Part shown: piece after piece, positions 8,057-16,432 of the stretch
How positions within the stretch are numbered: the stretch's first letter is position 1
Layout: each line of letters opens with the position of its first letter
DNA from: Candidatus Poribacteria bacterium
GTDB lineage: Bacteria > Abyssobacteria > SURF-5
Reading direction: 5' to 3'
Length of the DNA stretch: 54,651 bases
Assembly (NCBI GenBank): GCA_016215705.1
Contig: JACRIR010000197.1
Span: 1 to 54,651, forward strand
The notes under the pieces: model-generated
Seen by the model: the letters and a program-made list of their open reading frames with translations, nothing else
Told to the model about the DNA's origin: nothing
Databases searched by the model: none
Program-made: the position numbers and the translations under genes

Positions 8057-9067
8057 ATGCGAAAGCTCGTGTCAATCGTGGTCCCGATTTACAATGAAGA
8101 ACGAGTGCTGCCTGAACTGATAAGCCGAATGTCCAAAACGGTCAGCGCATTGATCGGCAGATACGACTTCGAGATACTGTTCGTGGATGACGGCAGCTCC
8201 GACGGAAGCGTGGAGGTTGCCAGGTCTTTGCTCGCACAAGAAGAACGACTGCGAATCCTCGAATTGCGCCGGAACTACGGCCAGACCGCAGCGCTTCAGG
8301 CAGGGATAGATGAATCGCACGGTGAATACGTCATCACCATGGATGGAGACCTGCAACACTTCCCCGAAGAGATACCATCTTTTCTGGCCAAATTGGAAGA
8401 GGGATACGACGTGGTCTGCGGCTGGCGGCATGACCGCAAGGAGAATCTCCTTCGCAGGTGGCCTTCTCAGGCAGCAAATGCAATGATTCGACGGCTCACG
8501 GGACTGACGATTCGCGACGTTGGAACTACCTATCGCGCATATCGGATGGTAATCCTGAAAGATATACGCTTGCTGGGAGAGAACCATCGTTTCATCCCGG
8601 TGTTCGCATATATAGCCGGCGCCAGGATCGGTGAGATCAAGATTCAGAACATAGTGCGGCCTGTGGGAGAATCGAGCTATGGATTGACCAGATCGCTCAA
8701 TGTCTTTCTTGATATTCTGTTCGTTTACTTCTACACTAAATACTTCGACCGTCCGATTCGCATTTTCGGCAAGATTTCGCTGCTCCTGTTCGCTGTAGCC
8801 ATGATTATTGCCGGCACTCTCATCCTGGGCTCAATTATTATGGACCGTCCCATTCCTGGGCGCAGCGGATGGGCCAGCATGACTTTCTTCCTTACGGCCC
8901 AAGCCATTCAAATCCTGCTTATCGGAATACTGAGCGAGGTATTGGCGCGGCTGTTTTATTCCTCGAAAGAGCGTATGCCTTACCACATCAGGAATGAGTG
9001 GAACCGAAACAGCGTATCTTCACCGGAGTTGGCCCGAAACAGCGATAATGACACGGCCTCCAGTTGA
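8057..9067 (+). CDS. Polyprenyl-phosphate glycosyltransferase, GT2 (DPM1/GtrB/ArnC type)
   Basis: A 336-residue protein with an N-terminal GT-A domain beginning VSIVVPIYNEE, an early DDGSSDGS motif and the metal-binding MDGDLQH motif near residue 100. Two C-terminal transmembrane helices lie at about residues 235-300. This layout is typical of enzymes that load a sugar from a nucleotide donor onto polyprenyl phosphate at the cytoplasmic face. The product would be a donor for a GT-C enzyme such as the GT39 protein encoded upstream. I chose the ATG at 8057 because gagggg lies seven bases before it and the preceding in-frame codons carry no family sequence. Its end overlaps the start of the flippase gene. 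Confidence 0.85.
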   Translation: MRKLVSIVVPIYNEERVLPELISRMSKTVSALIGRYDFEILFVDDGSSDGSVEVARSLLAQEERLRILELRRNYGQTAALQAGIDESHGEYVITMDGDLQHFPEEIPSFLAKLEEGYDVVCGWRHDRKENLLRRWPSQAANAMIRRLTGLTIRDVGTTYRAYRMVILKDIRLLGENHRFIPVFAYIAGARIGEIKIQNIVRPVGESSYGLTRSLNVFLDILFVYFYTKYFDRPIRIFGKISLLLFAVAMIIAGTLILGSIIMDRPIPGRSGWASMTFFLTAQAIQILLIGILSEVLARLFYSSKERMPYHIRNEWNRNSVSSPELARNSDNDTASS

Positions 9068-10385
9068 CATCGACACGCCCTCCGACCGCGGGACCGTGCA
9101 GACGGGTCTCCCTAAAGAACGAGCCTTCCGGACCCATCTTCTGTGGAATTACTTGTCTTTCGCGGTCGTCGGCGGCTGCGGGTTTCTAATACAATTCATG
9201 ATTGCCGCATTTATGGATGCCGCCGCGCTGGGAGTCTTCAATCAGGTGTACGCCTGCTTCGTCGTAATGTCGCAACTGGCGGTCGCAGGCGTGCATCATT
9301 CCGTCTTGAAGTCAGTGGCCGAATATCCGGATGAATCCTCTGAATGGACTGACGCTGCCGTGAGCGGCATCCTTTTGGCGGGAATACTCGGGTTTCTCGT
9401 GGCCGCGGCAGCCCTTTCCGCCAGTTCTCTCGCCGGCGCCGCGATGGACAGCGCCGAAGTGGGAATCGCATTATCATGGGCCGCCCCCGGCCTGTTGTTC
9501 CTGGCCATTAACAAAGTCTGCATGGCCGTTCTGAATGGCAGACGCATGATGATTGCGTTCGCCGCTATGCAAGCCATACGGCCATTGTTGCTGCTCGGTT
9601 TTGTGGCCACTGCCTGCTTCTTGAAATGGCCGGTGGCGTTACTGGGAGCGGCATTCACATTCTCGGAAGTGACCCTATGTGTCGTTCTGATAGCATACGT
9701 GCTTTGGCGCTTGCCGACACATTCCGCGCGGAATATCAAGCATTGGCTGCGCGCTCATGCTTCTTTCGGATTCCGCGGAGCGCTCAGCGGGCTCCTTATG
9801 GAAGTAAACGTTCGCGTCGATGTTCTCATTCTCGGCCTGTTCGTGTCAGACGCAAAGGTGGGGTTATATAGTTTCGCCGCTGTTTTCATGGAAGGCTTGT
9901 TCAATCTGCTGCAGGTTGTCCGGACCAACATGAATCCGATTCTTGTTCGCTTGGTTATGGAGAAACGGATCGGGGATTTGCACAATATCGTGAAGCGGAC
10001 CCACAGGAGAGTCTATCCGGCGACAACTGCCCTTGTTCTGGCGCTTCTAGGGGTCTACCCGCTCATCGTCAATTCTCTTCTGCGCAACGCAGAGTTCATG
10101 AAGAGCTGGCCGATACTCGCCATTCTGATGTTTGGCGTGGTGATATATTCCGGGTTTGTGCCTTTCGACTTCCTTCTTCTCGTCGGCGGCAAGCCGGGAA
10201 GTCACACGTTGCTGATGCTTGTTGAGGTGGGCACAAATGTATGCCTCTGTTTTGTCTTTGTGCGACTCTGGGGAATATGGGGAGCCGCAGCGGCAATGTC
10301 GGCCTCCGCAGCGCTGGGAGCGCTCTACTTGAATATGATTGTGAATTGGCGGCTGCGTTTCCCTCTGCTTCCCGCACTTCGCTGA
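9048..10385 (+). CDS. Wzx-like polysaccharide flippase (MOP superfamily)
   Basis: A 445-residue very hydrophobic protein with about 12 predicted transmembrane segments starting near residue 40, as in MOP-family Wzx/RfbX flippases that move lipid-linked saccharides across the inner membrane. The start is uncertain: ATG 9048 gives a 20-bp overlap with the GT2 gene, and an upstream in-frame start at 8994 would lengthen the N-terminus by 18 residues. Neither has a clear Shine-Dalgarno sequence. A flippase in the same locus as a Wzm/Wzt ABC exporter means two alternative export modes are encoded within 10 kb. The substrate is unknown. Confidence 0.75.
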   Translation: MTRPPVDIDTPSDRGTVQTGLPKERAFRTHLLWNYLSFAVVGGCGFLIQFMIAAFMDAAALGVFNQVYACFVVMSQLAVAGVHHSVLKSVAEYPDESSEWTDAAVSGILLAGILGFLVAAAALSASSLAGAAMDSAEVGIALSWAAPGLLFLAINKVCMAVLNGRRMMIAFAAMQAIRPLLLLGFVATACFLKWPVALLGAAFTFSEVTLCVVLIAYVLWRLPTHSARNIKHWLRAHASFGFRGALSGLLMEVNVRVDVLILGLFVSDAKVGLYSFAAVFMEGLFNLLQVVRTNMNPILVRLVMEKRIGDLHNIVKRTHRRVYPATTALVLALLGVYPLIVNSLLRNAEFMKSWPILAILMFGVVIYSGFVPFDFLLLVGGKPGSHTLLMLVEVGTNVCLCFVFVRLWGIWGAAAAMSASAALGALYLNMIVNWRLRFPLLPALR

Positions 10386-10468
10386 GCTATCGACCACTGT
10401 ATCAACAACGTGCTCGCGCATAGCCATTTGACGCGACGGGATTCGTCGGTTAGGGAGGCCGGTGACAA

Positions 10469-11335
10469 TTGGAATCATTCACGCTTGAACATTGTCGTAT
10501 CTGCCGAAGCAATCGATTGCAGCATAAGTTCGATGTGAGAGAGAATCCCATTGTGTTCTGCGCGGAGTGCGGCTTTGTGCAGCTCGGCAGGCATGCGAAC
10601 GAGGCACAGATCAGGCGTGAGTATTCGCGCGCTTATTTCAAAGATGCAAAATATCTGCTTGATGCGGCAGCCCGGCGCGAGCAGAAGCGAAGGCTCAGTT
10701 TCATGAAGGAATGTGGCGTCTCTTCGGGGGCAACCGTATTGGACGTGGGATGTGCAACCGGCGATTTTGTCCTGATGGCAAAGGAGACGTATTCGGTTTG
10801 GGGCACGGATATTTCAGAAGATGCGCTCCAAATTGCTCGCGATAGAAATCCGGAGATTGCCGAGCGATTCGTCTGCATGAGCGGACGGAATAGCGGGGTC
10901 CCGAACCAGCATTTCGACGCCATTACGATGTGGGACGTAGTCGAGCATCTGGATGATCCCGTCGCATTGCTGACTCAGATGGCCGGCAAATTGAAACGGG
11001 GAGGCATGCTGTTTCTTTCGAGCCCGAATATCGGTACTTTTATTGGAAGAGTAATGGGCAAGCGATGGGCTTTCATGACACCGCCCGAGCATATCGGCTA
11101 TTTTTCCAGGGAGACCATGAGAAAGCTCCTCGGCGTTTGTGGATTGCGCGACCTGAAGTGGAAGACCAAAGGAAAATGGATCAGTGCGGGGTTTCTTGTT
11201 TACAAGGCAGGGCGGGTATTCCCGGAAATGATTCCACCACGGTTCGTAGCTTCCACTCTCAAGGTTGGAATTGGGAGATTCCCACTCTACATTCCCACCG
11301 GTGACATTCAATATGCTGCGGCAGTGATTCAGTGA
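10469..11335 (+). CDS. SAM-dependent methyltransferase with N-terminal zinc ribbon
   Basis: A 288-residue class I methyltransferase. An N-terminal CxxC...CxxC zinc ribbon (C9, C12, C31, C34) is followed by SAM motif I, LDVGCATGDF, at 91-100 and a WDVVEHL acidic-loop motif. This arrangement is common among sugar or lipid methyltransferases in surface-glycan clusters. Translation begins at a TTG (10469) preceded by gggagg about ten bases upstream; no in-frame ATG precedes the zinc ribbon. It is the last plus-strand gene of the left glycan locus and converges with another methyltransferase 28 bp away. The acceptor is not predictable. Confidence 0.8.
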   Translation: MESFTLEHCRICRSNRLQHKFDVRENPIVFCAECGFVQLGRHANEAQIRREYSRAYFKDAKYLLDAAARREQKRRLSFMKECGVSSGATVLDVGCATGDFVLMAKETYSVWGTDISEDALQIARDRNPEIAERFVCMSGRNSGVPNQHFDAITMWDVVEHLDDPVALLTQMAGKLKRGGMLFLSSPNIGTFIGRVMGKRWAFMTPPEHIGYFSRETMRKLLGVCGLRDLKWKTKGKWISAGFLVYKAGRVFPEMIPPRFVASTLKVGIGRFPLYIPTGDIQYAAAVIQ

Positions 11336-11363
11336 CGCCGCTTCGCGACCCAGGGATTACCTA

Positions 11364-12203
11364 TTATTCCCCCTTCCTGCATATGTACAGGTCCGCGAAG
11401 CAGAACAGTTGAATAAGCAGTATATTGCTGAAATAGGTTGCCAATCTTCGTTTCTCTATAGTGAATCCCGCCGAGAGGATCATGTCGTGGAGTTGCTTTC
11501 GGCGAAGGAGTACATCATACGGCTGTGCGCCGACATTCGGATTAATGACCGGCACGTCCGGCCTCAGACGCTGTATAACTGTGTCAAGCGAGCGCATCGT
11601 CTTCGACCTGTTGTATATCTTCGCGGCGACGTCTTTCAATCGCGAAGCCTCGATCGTAGGCGTTTGAAGTATCATGGTGCCTCGCGGTTTCAGCACCCGG
11701 TTGGCTTCGAGCAGGAGTTTTTCGGGGTTGGGAAGATGCTCGATCACGTCCATCATGGTTATGGACGAAAACGAACCGTTTTGAAAGGGCAAATGTCTCC
11801 CATCCGCATGGAAGACATGGGGATTTTTTTCCTTTGCAATCCGAAGAGAATCGAGGCCGTAGTCAACACCGATGGTTTGTTTCTTCTTCCCCACCAGATA
11901 TGTTCCGTCGCCGCGACCCGTTCCAATGTCGAGGTGGGTTCCTTCGTGGTTGATGTATTTCAGCACCTTTTTCATACGGGTGGCGCCATGAGCTTCCTCT
12001 ACGAACTTCCATTTATATTGATCCCAATGTTCGGGCTTTACCGGATACATGTTTTCGCCCGGCAGCAAGCTGTAAATTCCGTCGATAGCCTGAAAGCGGG
12101 AATTACATGACACGCATTCCAGATCGTCACCGGCCAGCCTCAGCTTTGTCTTGCACTCGGGGCAGGCCAGATAACTTTGAATCAATTGGTCCTTGCTCAA
12201 CAA
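11364..12203 (-). CDS. SAM-dependent methyltransferase with Trm112-like N-terminus
   Basis: A 279-residue protein. Residues 10-40 hold a small zinc ribbon (C14, C17, C30, C33) of the Trm112p/YcaR kind, and SAM motif I, LDIGTGRGDG, lies at 91-100, with MMDVIEHLPNPE as the acidic-loop region. This is probably a class I methyltransferase acting on a glycan or a lipid intermediate. The ATG start overlaps the 3' end of the Wzt gene by 7 bp, which implies translational coupling in the minus-strand MarR-wzm-wzt-methyltransferase operon. In O-antigen systems with Wzm/Wzt, terminal methylation can set chain length and act as the export signal read by the Wzt C-terminal domain. That role is a plausible inference here. 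Confidence 0.8.
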   Translation of the reverse strand: MLSKDQLIQSYLACPECKTKLRLAGDDLECVSCNSRFQAIDGIYSLLPGENMYPVKPEHWDQYKWKFVEEAHGATRMKKVLKYINHEGTHLDIGTGRGDGTYLVGKKKQTIGVDYGLDSLRIAKEKNPHVFHADGRHLPFQNGSFSSITMMDVIEHLPNPEKLLLEANRVLKPRGTMILQTPTIEASRLKDVAAKIYNRSKTMRSLDTVIQRLRPDVPVINPNVGAQPYDVLLRRKQLHDMILSAGFTIEKRRLATYFSNILLIQLFCFADLYICRKGE

Positions 12204-13498
12204 TTATATTTCTCCTGTGCATCCTTGTGGGCAACCGCATGGTTCCTTTCCAGTTCCCACACACTCTTGCAGTTGACAATCGCCCTGGAGACTTTGTTCC
12301 CGCGAATTATGAAAGACGCAAACTTCTTCTGTACAGTCAAGACCTCGCACGAATCCACATCGATGAGCGCGAAGTTGACTTTATAAAGGCCGGGCACGAG
12401 CGCCAACTGCTTGAGCACAATCTTCAACTGATAGCTGCCCGGTTCAAGTTTTTCAAAGCGCACTCCGTTATCGTGATCCCTCTGGGTCATTACCTCGATG
12501 TCTCTGTCATCGCGGATTCCAATAGTGAACTGAGGCCTCGATATCTCTCGCTCCAGCGAGAATCCAAGTTTTATGACGACGTCATCCCCTTCGCGTATTT
12601 CGTCGTCGACGCTCTCTCGCGGACTTCCGATCTCGATTTTTTCCAGCTTGGCATCTGCCTCGAACGAAGCGGCCCCAGGGAGTCGGGCCTTTTCGCCTTC
12701 AATATCGGCGCTTCGTTTTTTCAAGTCGTCCGTGTGAGCCTGATACCGTATAATGCCTTCTTCGACATCCCCACAATACTTGATCTTCCCGGCGTCGAGC
12801 ATAATCACGCTGCTGCATACGTTTCGTATATGGTCCAGATTGTGGCTGACGAAGATGACGGCGTCAACTGACTCGCGCAGTTCCTTCAATTTCCGAAAGC
12901 ATTTATTCTGGAACGTCAGGTCGCCGACGGACAGGACCTCGTCGATGACGAGGATATCCGGCCTGATGTTGACGGCGATCGAGAACCCGAGCCGCACGTA
13001 CATACCCGTAGAATAGAATCTGACCGGTGTATCGATGAACTCACCCAGTTCGGCGAACTCAACTATCTCCTCCAGCTTCCTATCGATTTCTCTTTTTCTC
13101 AAACCGACGATCGCGCCGTTCAGATATATATTTTCCCGGCCGGTCATGTCCGGATGGAATCCTGCGCCGGCGGCGATCAAGGCCCCGATCGTGCCTTTTA
13201 CGCGGACTTTTCCCGCGTCGGGCGGATAAATGCCGGATAAAACGCGCAGAAGGGTCGATTTGCCCGCTCCGTTGACTCCGACAATCCCGAGCGTTTCGCC
13301 ACTCTTAACCTCGAAATTGATGTCCTCGAGCGCCCAGATTTCCATGTTGCGAAGCGTGTCGCGTCTTTGAGGAAACCCGATCATGCTGCGAAATACGTCG
13401 AGCCCTCCGTAGAGCATGCTTTTCCGCTGATTGATACAGAATTTCTTGTAGAGGCCCTCGACCTTGATAACGCTGTCGCCGTTCACCAGACTACTCAC
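12197..13498 (-). CDS. wzt: O-antigen ABC transporter ATP-binding protein (Wzt type)
   Basis: A 433-residue ABC ATPase. Walker A (VNGAGKS) is at 75-81, the signature region reads YSTGMYVRLGFSIA as in Wzt/TagH proteins, and Walker B is VIDEVLSVGD. A further 150 residues at the C-terminus form a Wzt_C-like beta domain (IRDDRDIEVMTQRD region), which in characterised Wzt proteins binds the modified non-reducing end of the polysaccharide. It pairs with the permease encoded upstream, 115 bp away; a small palindrome lies in that gap. The first in-frame ATG is used. Located at the cytoplasmic face of the inner membrane. Confidence 0.9.
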   Translation of the reverse strand: MSSLVNGDSVIKVEGLYKKFCINQRKSMLYGGLDVFRSMIGFPQRRDTLRNMEIWALEDINFEVKSGETLGIVGVNGAGKSTLLRVLSGIYPPDAGKVRVKGTIGALIAAGAGFHPDMTGRENIYLNGAIVGLRKREIDRKLEEIVEFAELGEFIDTPVRFYSTGMYVRLGFSIAVNIRPDILVIDEVLSVGDLTFQNKCFRKLKELRESVDAVIFVSHNLDHIRNVCSSVIMLDAGKIKYCGDVEEGIIRYQAHTDDLKKRSADIEGEKARLPGAASFEADAKLEKIEIGSPRESVDDEIREGDDVVIKLGFSLEREISRPQFTIGIRDDRDIEVMTQRDHDNGVRFEKLEPGSYQLKIVLKQLALVPGLYKVNFALIDVDSCEVLTVQKKFASFIIRGNKVSRAIVNCKSVWELERNHAVAHKDAQEKYNC

Positions 13499-13530
13499 TC
13501 CCGGTTTCCTGAATCTCTATTGCGATCACA

Positions 13531-13550
13531 GGACGGTTCGCGAACCGCCC
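13531..13550. repeat. Small intergenic palindrome
   Basis: ggacggttcgcgaaccgccc is palindromic with one mismatch (perfect core 13534-13547) and is followed by ctacaa, as in the other GCCCCTAC-ended palindromes of this window. It sits in the 115-bp gap between the permease and ATPase genes of the O-antigen exporter and could form a hairpin within that transcript. Confidence 0.5.
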
Positions 13551-13613
13551 CTACAAGACGTCAGCATTTCTCACGTCGCCGTTTATCTGCGTCTATCGAC
13601 GGTTCCCGTTACC

Positions 13614-14468
13614 TCATATCTTCTCTGCGACCAGCGGCTCGGAAACGTAGAAGAGCCGCAATGCCGTCAAGAACAGAACAATCGTGAGCGCCGAGACGAC
13701 CAAATAGCCGTTGAACTGTTGTATGCTTCCGACGGTGAGGATATCGCGTGAGGCCGCAATCAAATAGCTGAGCGGATTCCATTTCACAAGGAGTTTCAAG
13801 AGCGGATGGCGGAAATCGGTCGTGTAAATGACCGGTGTAATATACATCAAGAAACCGATGAACTCGCCGACGATTCGAGCGGTGTCGGAAATCACCGACG
13901 CGAACACGGAAACGACAATACCCATTGCCGCCCCCAGGAAGAACAAGGGAAGGATGACAACGGGGAAGAAGACGGCCTGCCACGGCGGCACAACCCTGAA
14001 TATGACCATGACCAGAAAAACGACGGCAAGCGTAATGAAGAAATTCGCCACCACGAGACCGGCTTGTTTTACCAGCAAGACCTCGTGTTCGAACTTGATT
14101 TGCTTCATCAGGCCGCTGCCCGACCCAAGCGATTCCGCCGCCGATTTATAGAACCCGATGAAAAGGCCCCACATCTGACTTCCGAGCAAAACGAAAACCG
14201 GGTAAGGCATACCAACCTCGCCCGGATGCAGGATGCCGGCATAGTTCATGAAGACCCACGTTATGATGCCGGTAACAGGGCCCGCGAGAATCCAGAAATA
14301 GCCGAGGATAGAACGGCGGTAAACGACAAAAAAATCGCGCTTGAACATCTGCCAGATGAGTTCGCGCCCCTCGACAATGTTTCCGAGCACAACGAGAAAG
14401 GTTTTAAGAAGGCTCGCCTCCGCCCTCTGGTTCGGATAGTAAATGACGCCTTTCGAATCATGACTCAT
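13614..14468 (-). CDS. wzm: O-antigen ABC transporter permease (Wzm type)
   Basis: A 284-residue inner-membrane protein with about six transmembrane helices, of the ABC-2 polysaccharide exporter family (Wzm/KpsM/TagG). An N-terminal amphipathic stretch (ELIWQMFKRDFFVVYRRSILGY) matches the family's typical start before TM1. It forms the translocation path for the ATPase encoded next. The gene begins 24 bp after the MarR-type regulator, so the regulator, permease, ATPase and methyltransferase probably share a transcript. The ribosome-binding site is weak. Confidence 0.9.
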   Translation of the reverse strand: MSHDSKGVIYYPNQRAEASLLKTFLVVLGNIVEGRELIWQMFKRDFFVVYRRSILGYFWILAGPVTGIITWVFMNYAGILHPGEVGMPYPVFVLLGSQMWGLFIGFYKSAAESLGSGSGLMKQIKFEHEVLLVKQAGLVVANFFITLAVVFLVMVIFRVVPPWQAVFFPVVILPLFFLGAAMGIVVSVFASVISDTARIVGEFIGFLMYITPVIYTTDFRHPLLKLLVKWNPLSYLIAASRDILTVGSIQQFNGYLVVSALTIVLFLTALRLFYVSEPLVAEKI

Positions 14469-14492
14469 ATTTCATCATTCACTTCATCTTCC

Positions 14493-15086
14493 TCACGTCG
14501 AAGGATTCAGCAGCCAGCATACCTTTTCCTGTGCGATGCCGGCTCCCTTCAGAGCGGATTTCACTTCCTCATGCCCGTCCATTTTGGCGACTATGATCTT
14601 GTCGAAGTTCAAGCTCGGAAGGAGGTCGGGAGGGACCACAGGATATCCGAAAAACCTTGCGCTCTCGGCTTTGCCATCAACAATCGCGACGACGCGCATA
14701 TCGAACTCTTTGATGAGAAGCAGGCACATCTCGGCTGACTCTCCCGAGCCGTAGACGACCATTTGCGTCTGGCGGGCCTGTTCCATTTGCTTGAGTTTTT
14801 CCCGCATGTCGTCGGTTGCGCTCTTGAAGTATTTGTAGGAAATCAGGGCAAATTCGTAGGTCAGTCTCGTTTTTTCGGCAATCCCATGCGGTGTGAGCAA
14901 ATATTTCAGCCGACGTGGTTTGATTCCGGTCACCTTGATGTAACCCTTACGGGCCAGCCGTCTCAGATAGAGATTGACCAGTCCCGCCGCCATATCCAGC
15001 TTTTTGCTCAAATGCCGCTGGTTTACTTGTTCACTTTTTGAAACTTCGTGAAGGATTTCCAGTTCTTTTATCGCTTTCGGGTCCAT
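14493..15086 (-). CDS. EPS-associated MarR-type regulator fused to a Rossmann-like sensor domain
   Basis: A 197-residue protein. Residues 5-75 form a winged helix ending in YLLTPHGIAEKTRLTYEF, which closely resembles the small EPS-associated MarR family regulators found at the head of exopolysaccharide clusters. A coiled linker (about 85-105) leads to a second domain beginning MVVYGSGESAEMCLLL, a Gly-rich beta-alpha-beta start followed by VVAIVDGKAESARFFGYPV. This looks like the nucleotide-binding half found in PglD-like and CoA_binding_3 proteins. The inferred role is transcriptional control of the following wzm-wzt genes, with an effector bound by the C-terminal domain. A strong promoter lies upstream at 15125-15153. 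The effector is unknown. Confidence 0.8.
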   Translation of the reverse strand: MDPKAIKELEILHEVSKSEQVNQRHLSKKLDMAAGLVNLYLRRLARKGYIKVTGIKPRRLKYLLTPHGIAEKTRLTYEFALISYKYFKSATDDMREKLKQMEQARQTQMVVYGSGESAEMCLLLIKEFDMRVVAIVDGKAESARFFGYPVVPPDLLPSLNFDKIIVAKMDGHEEVKSALKGAGIAQEKVCWLLNPST

Positions 15087-15124
15087 GATTTCACTCTGTC
15101 ATTCATTTGGTCAATTTATGAATA

Positions 15125-15153
15125 ATAATATCACCACAATTGAACAATGTCAA
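15125..15153 (-). promoter_or_regulatory. Promoter of the MarR-wzm-wzt operon
   Basis: On the minus strand TTGACA (15153-15148) and TATTAT (15130-15125) are separated by 17 bases, one mismatch from the sigma70 consensus. The leader before the MarR-type start codon is about 35 bases. Confidence 0.7.
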
Positions 15154-15164
15154 GCGGCAAAGAG

Positions 15165-15342
15165 CCTACGAACCTCGCAGCGCGGCATAGCCACAACTGG
15201 ACAGCGCGCATCGGGCGCGATCAATCGCGCCCCAGAAAATAGGGGACACGATGCGAACATCATGTCCCCGATTTTATTGATTCATGGCTGTAGGGGCACG
15301 ATTCATTGCGCCCGTGTGATCAATACTCGTTAGGTTCGTGCA
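15165..15342. repeat. Nested palindromes, including a GGGGACACGATG hairpin
   Basis: This part of the gene-free 15087-15670 gap holds nested inverted repeats. Outer arms acgaacct (15168-15175) and aggttcgt (15332-15339) enclose gggcgcgat/atcgcgccc (15213-15221, 15224-15232) and a hairpin aggggacacgatg/catcatgtccccg (15241-15253, 15258-15270). The last belongs to the same hairpin family as those at 17712, 21814 and 27151. The structure looks like insertions of small palindromic elements into one another. The rest of the gap (15343-15670) holds 9-base-period phrases around 15428-15460 and a possible promoter at 15473. Confidence 0.6.
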
Positions 15343-15472
15343 AGAAACCACCACACGAACTCCTGATCTTGGACGCGAGTAGCGCAGAAGCGTTGCATTT
15401 ATGATTCATGTTCCCCTTTTTCGTTCTACTTTGCGCACGTTGCGTCTTTGCGGTGACGGTTGGTTCGTTTGT

Positions 15473-15502
15473 TTGCCATTTTCAAACCGGACATGCTAAA
15501 AT
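15473..15502 (+). promoter_or_regulatory. Possible promoter of the first LolA-like gene
   Basis: TTGCCA (15473-15478), an 18-base spacer and TAAAAT (15497-15502). The predicted leader of about 160 bases is long, and no other signal supports the call. Confidence 0.4.
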
Positions 15503-15670
15503 AACAAAATTTTCTGTGTGGAAATGTGTCTCAAGTGGGCCGCGCATCCGACATTTGCATGCGCCAACCCCGCAGCGCATTCCACCGGGATGGAATTCGC
15601 CGATTTTGGCTCACCGTCTGAGTGAGGCCTGAAAAGAAACCAGGAACTCTTTTAAAGGAATCAGGAACCA

Positions 15671-16411
15671 ATGCACTATTTTCGCCTCGGGCCTGCGGCC
15701 CTTCGCCGTTCTTTCTTTCGCGTCAGTTTCCCCTTTTCCGTTCTTAACTTTTTCCCGTCTTATCCCTTATTCAGGGTTGTCATGCTGGGAATGATTGCGC
15801 TCACACTCGGCTCGGCAAAACCACCCTCGTCGGGGCAAATGACTCCTGAACAACTCGTGTCCAGGGCGTTCGATAATTATCAGACCCTCCGCTCGTACCA
15901 GTGCCGACTGATTCTGCATGCGACGAAGGGCGAAACAGTGCAGGATAGCGAGTATCTTTTTTATTATATGAAGCCGAATATGGTTCGCATGCACGTAAAG
16001 GAAGGAAGAGGCAAAGGCGACACGGTGGTCATGCGCAGTGACGGCACAGTCCGGGGCAGGCGGGAAGGAATTCTCTCGATGGTTGCAATAACATTGAACC
16101 CGGAAGACGAACGCCTGCGAGATCTTTGGGGTCAGCGGTTCCACAAAACGGACTGGGGAACGATTCTGAAAGAGACGGAAAAGAGGATGAATGAGCATCC
16201 TTCACGCCGGGTCGAGCTCGCGCCGGGCGGCAAAAGATACATCTTGACTATCGAAGGAAAGGACGGCTATCTGGATCAAACGTGGCTGGAAAAAGACAGC
16301 ATGGCCCTCACAAAGAAACAGGTCTTGATGGGAAACGGCGACAGACTCGAAGCCACATGGACCGATGTCGCCCTGAATCCGCAATTCGATAAGCATTTCT
16401 TTGATTTCTAG
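15671..16411 (+). CDS. LolA-like / outer-membrane lipoprotein-sorting-type exported protein (copy 1)
   Basis: A protein of up to 246 residues. The mature part, from about residue 55 (MTPEQLVSRAFDNYQTLRSY), has the pattern of LolA/DUF1571-like beta-barrel-like folds: 'YQCRL' strand, 'MKPNMVRMHV', 'GRREGILS' and a C-terminal 'TWLEKDSMALTKKQV'. Such proteins carry hydrophobic ligands or lipoproteins in the periplasm. The first about 35 codons are made of pyrimidine-rich periodic phrases also seen at 4091-4140, so the native start could be the internal Met near residue 38 (MLGMIALTLGS), which would give a short signal peptide. A tandem paralogue follows at 16852. The family call is moderate and the substrate unknown. 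Confidence 0.7.
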   Translation: MHYFRLGPAALRRSFFRVSFPFSVLNFFPSYPLFRVVMLGMIALTLGSAKPPSSGQMTPEQLVSRAFDNYQTLRSYQCRLILHATKGETVQDSEYLFYYMKPNMVRMHVKEGRGKGDTVVMRSDGTVRGRREGILSMVAITLNPEDERLRDLWGQRFHKTDWGTILKETEKRMNEHPSRRVELAPGGKRYILTIEGKDGYLDQTWLEKDSMALTKKQVLMGNGDRLEATWTDVALNPQFDKHFFDF

Positions 16412-16432
16412 AAGAAAAAGGAACGAAAAGAA

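Noticed and set aside
12107-12871. 254-codon plus-strand frame
   Set aside because: It lies antisense to the Wzt gene, whose ABC motifs and C-terminal domain are unambiguous; it is a shadow of high GC3 coding DNA.
13806-14738. 310-codon plus-strand frame rich in charged residues
   Set aside because: Antisense to wzm and the MarR-type gene; composition (His/Asp/Glu/Arg) is typical of a mirrored membrane-protein gene.
15408-15632. 74-codon frame with a hydrophobic start
   Set aside because: It begins in a 9-base-period phrase, spans the candidate promoter at 15473-15502, and has no recognisable domain.
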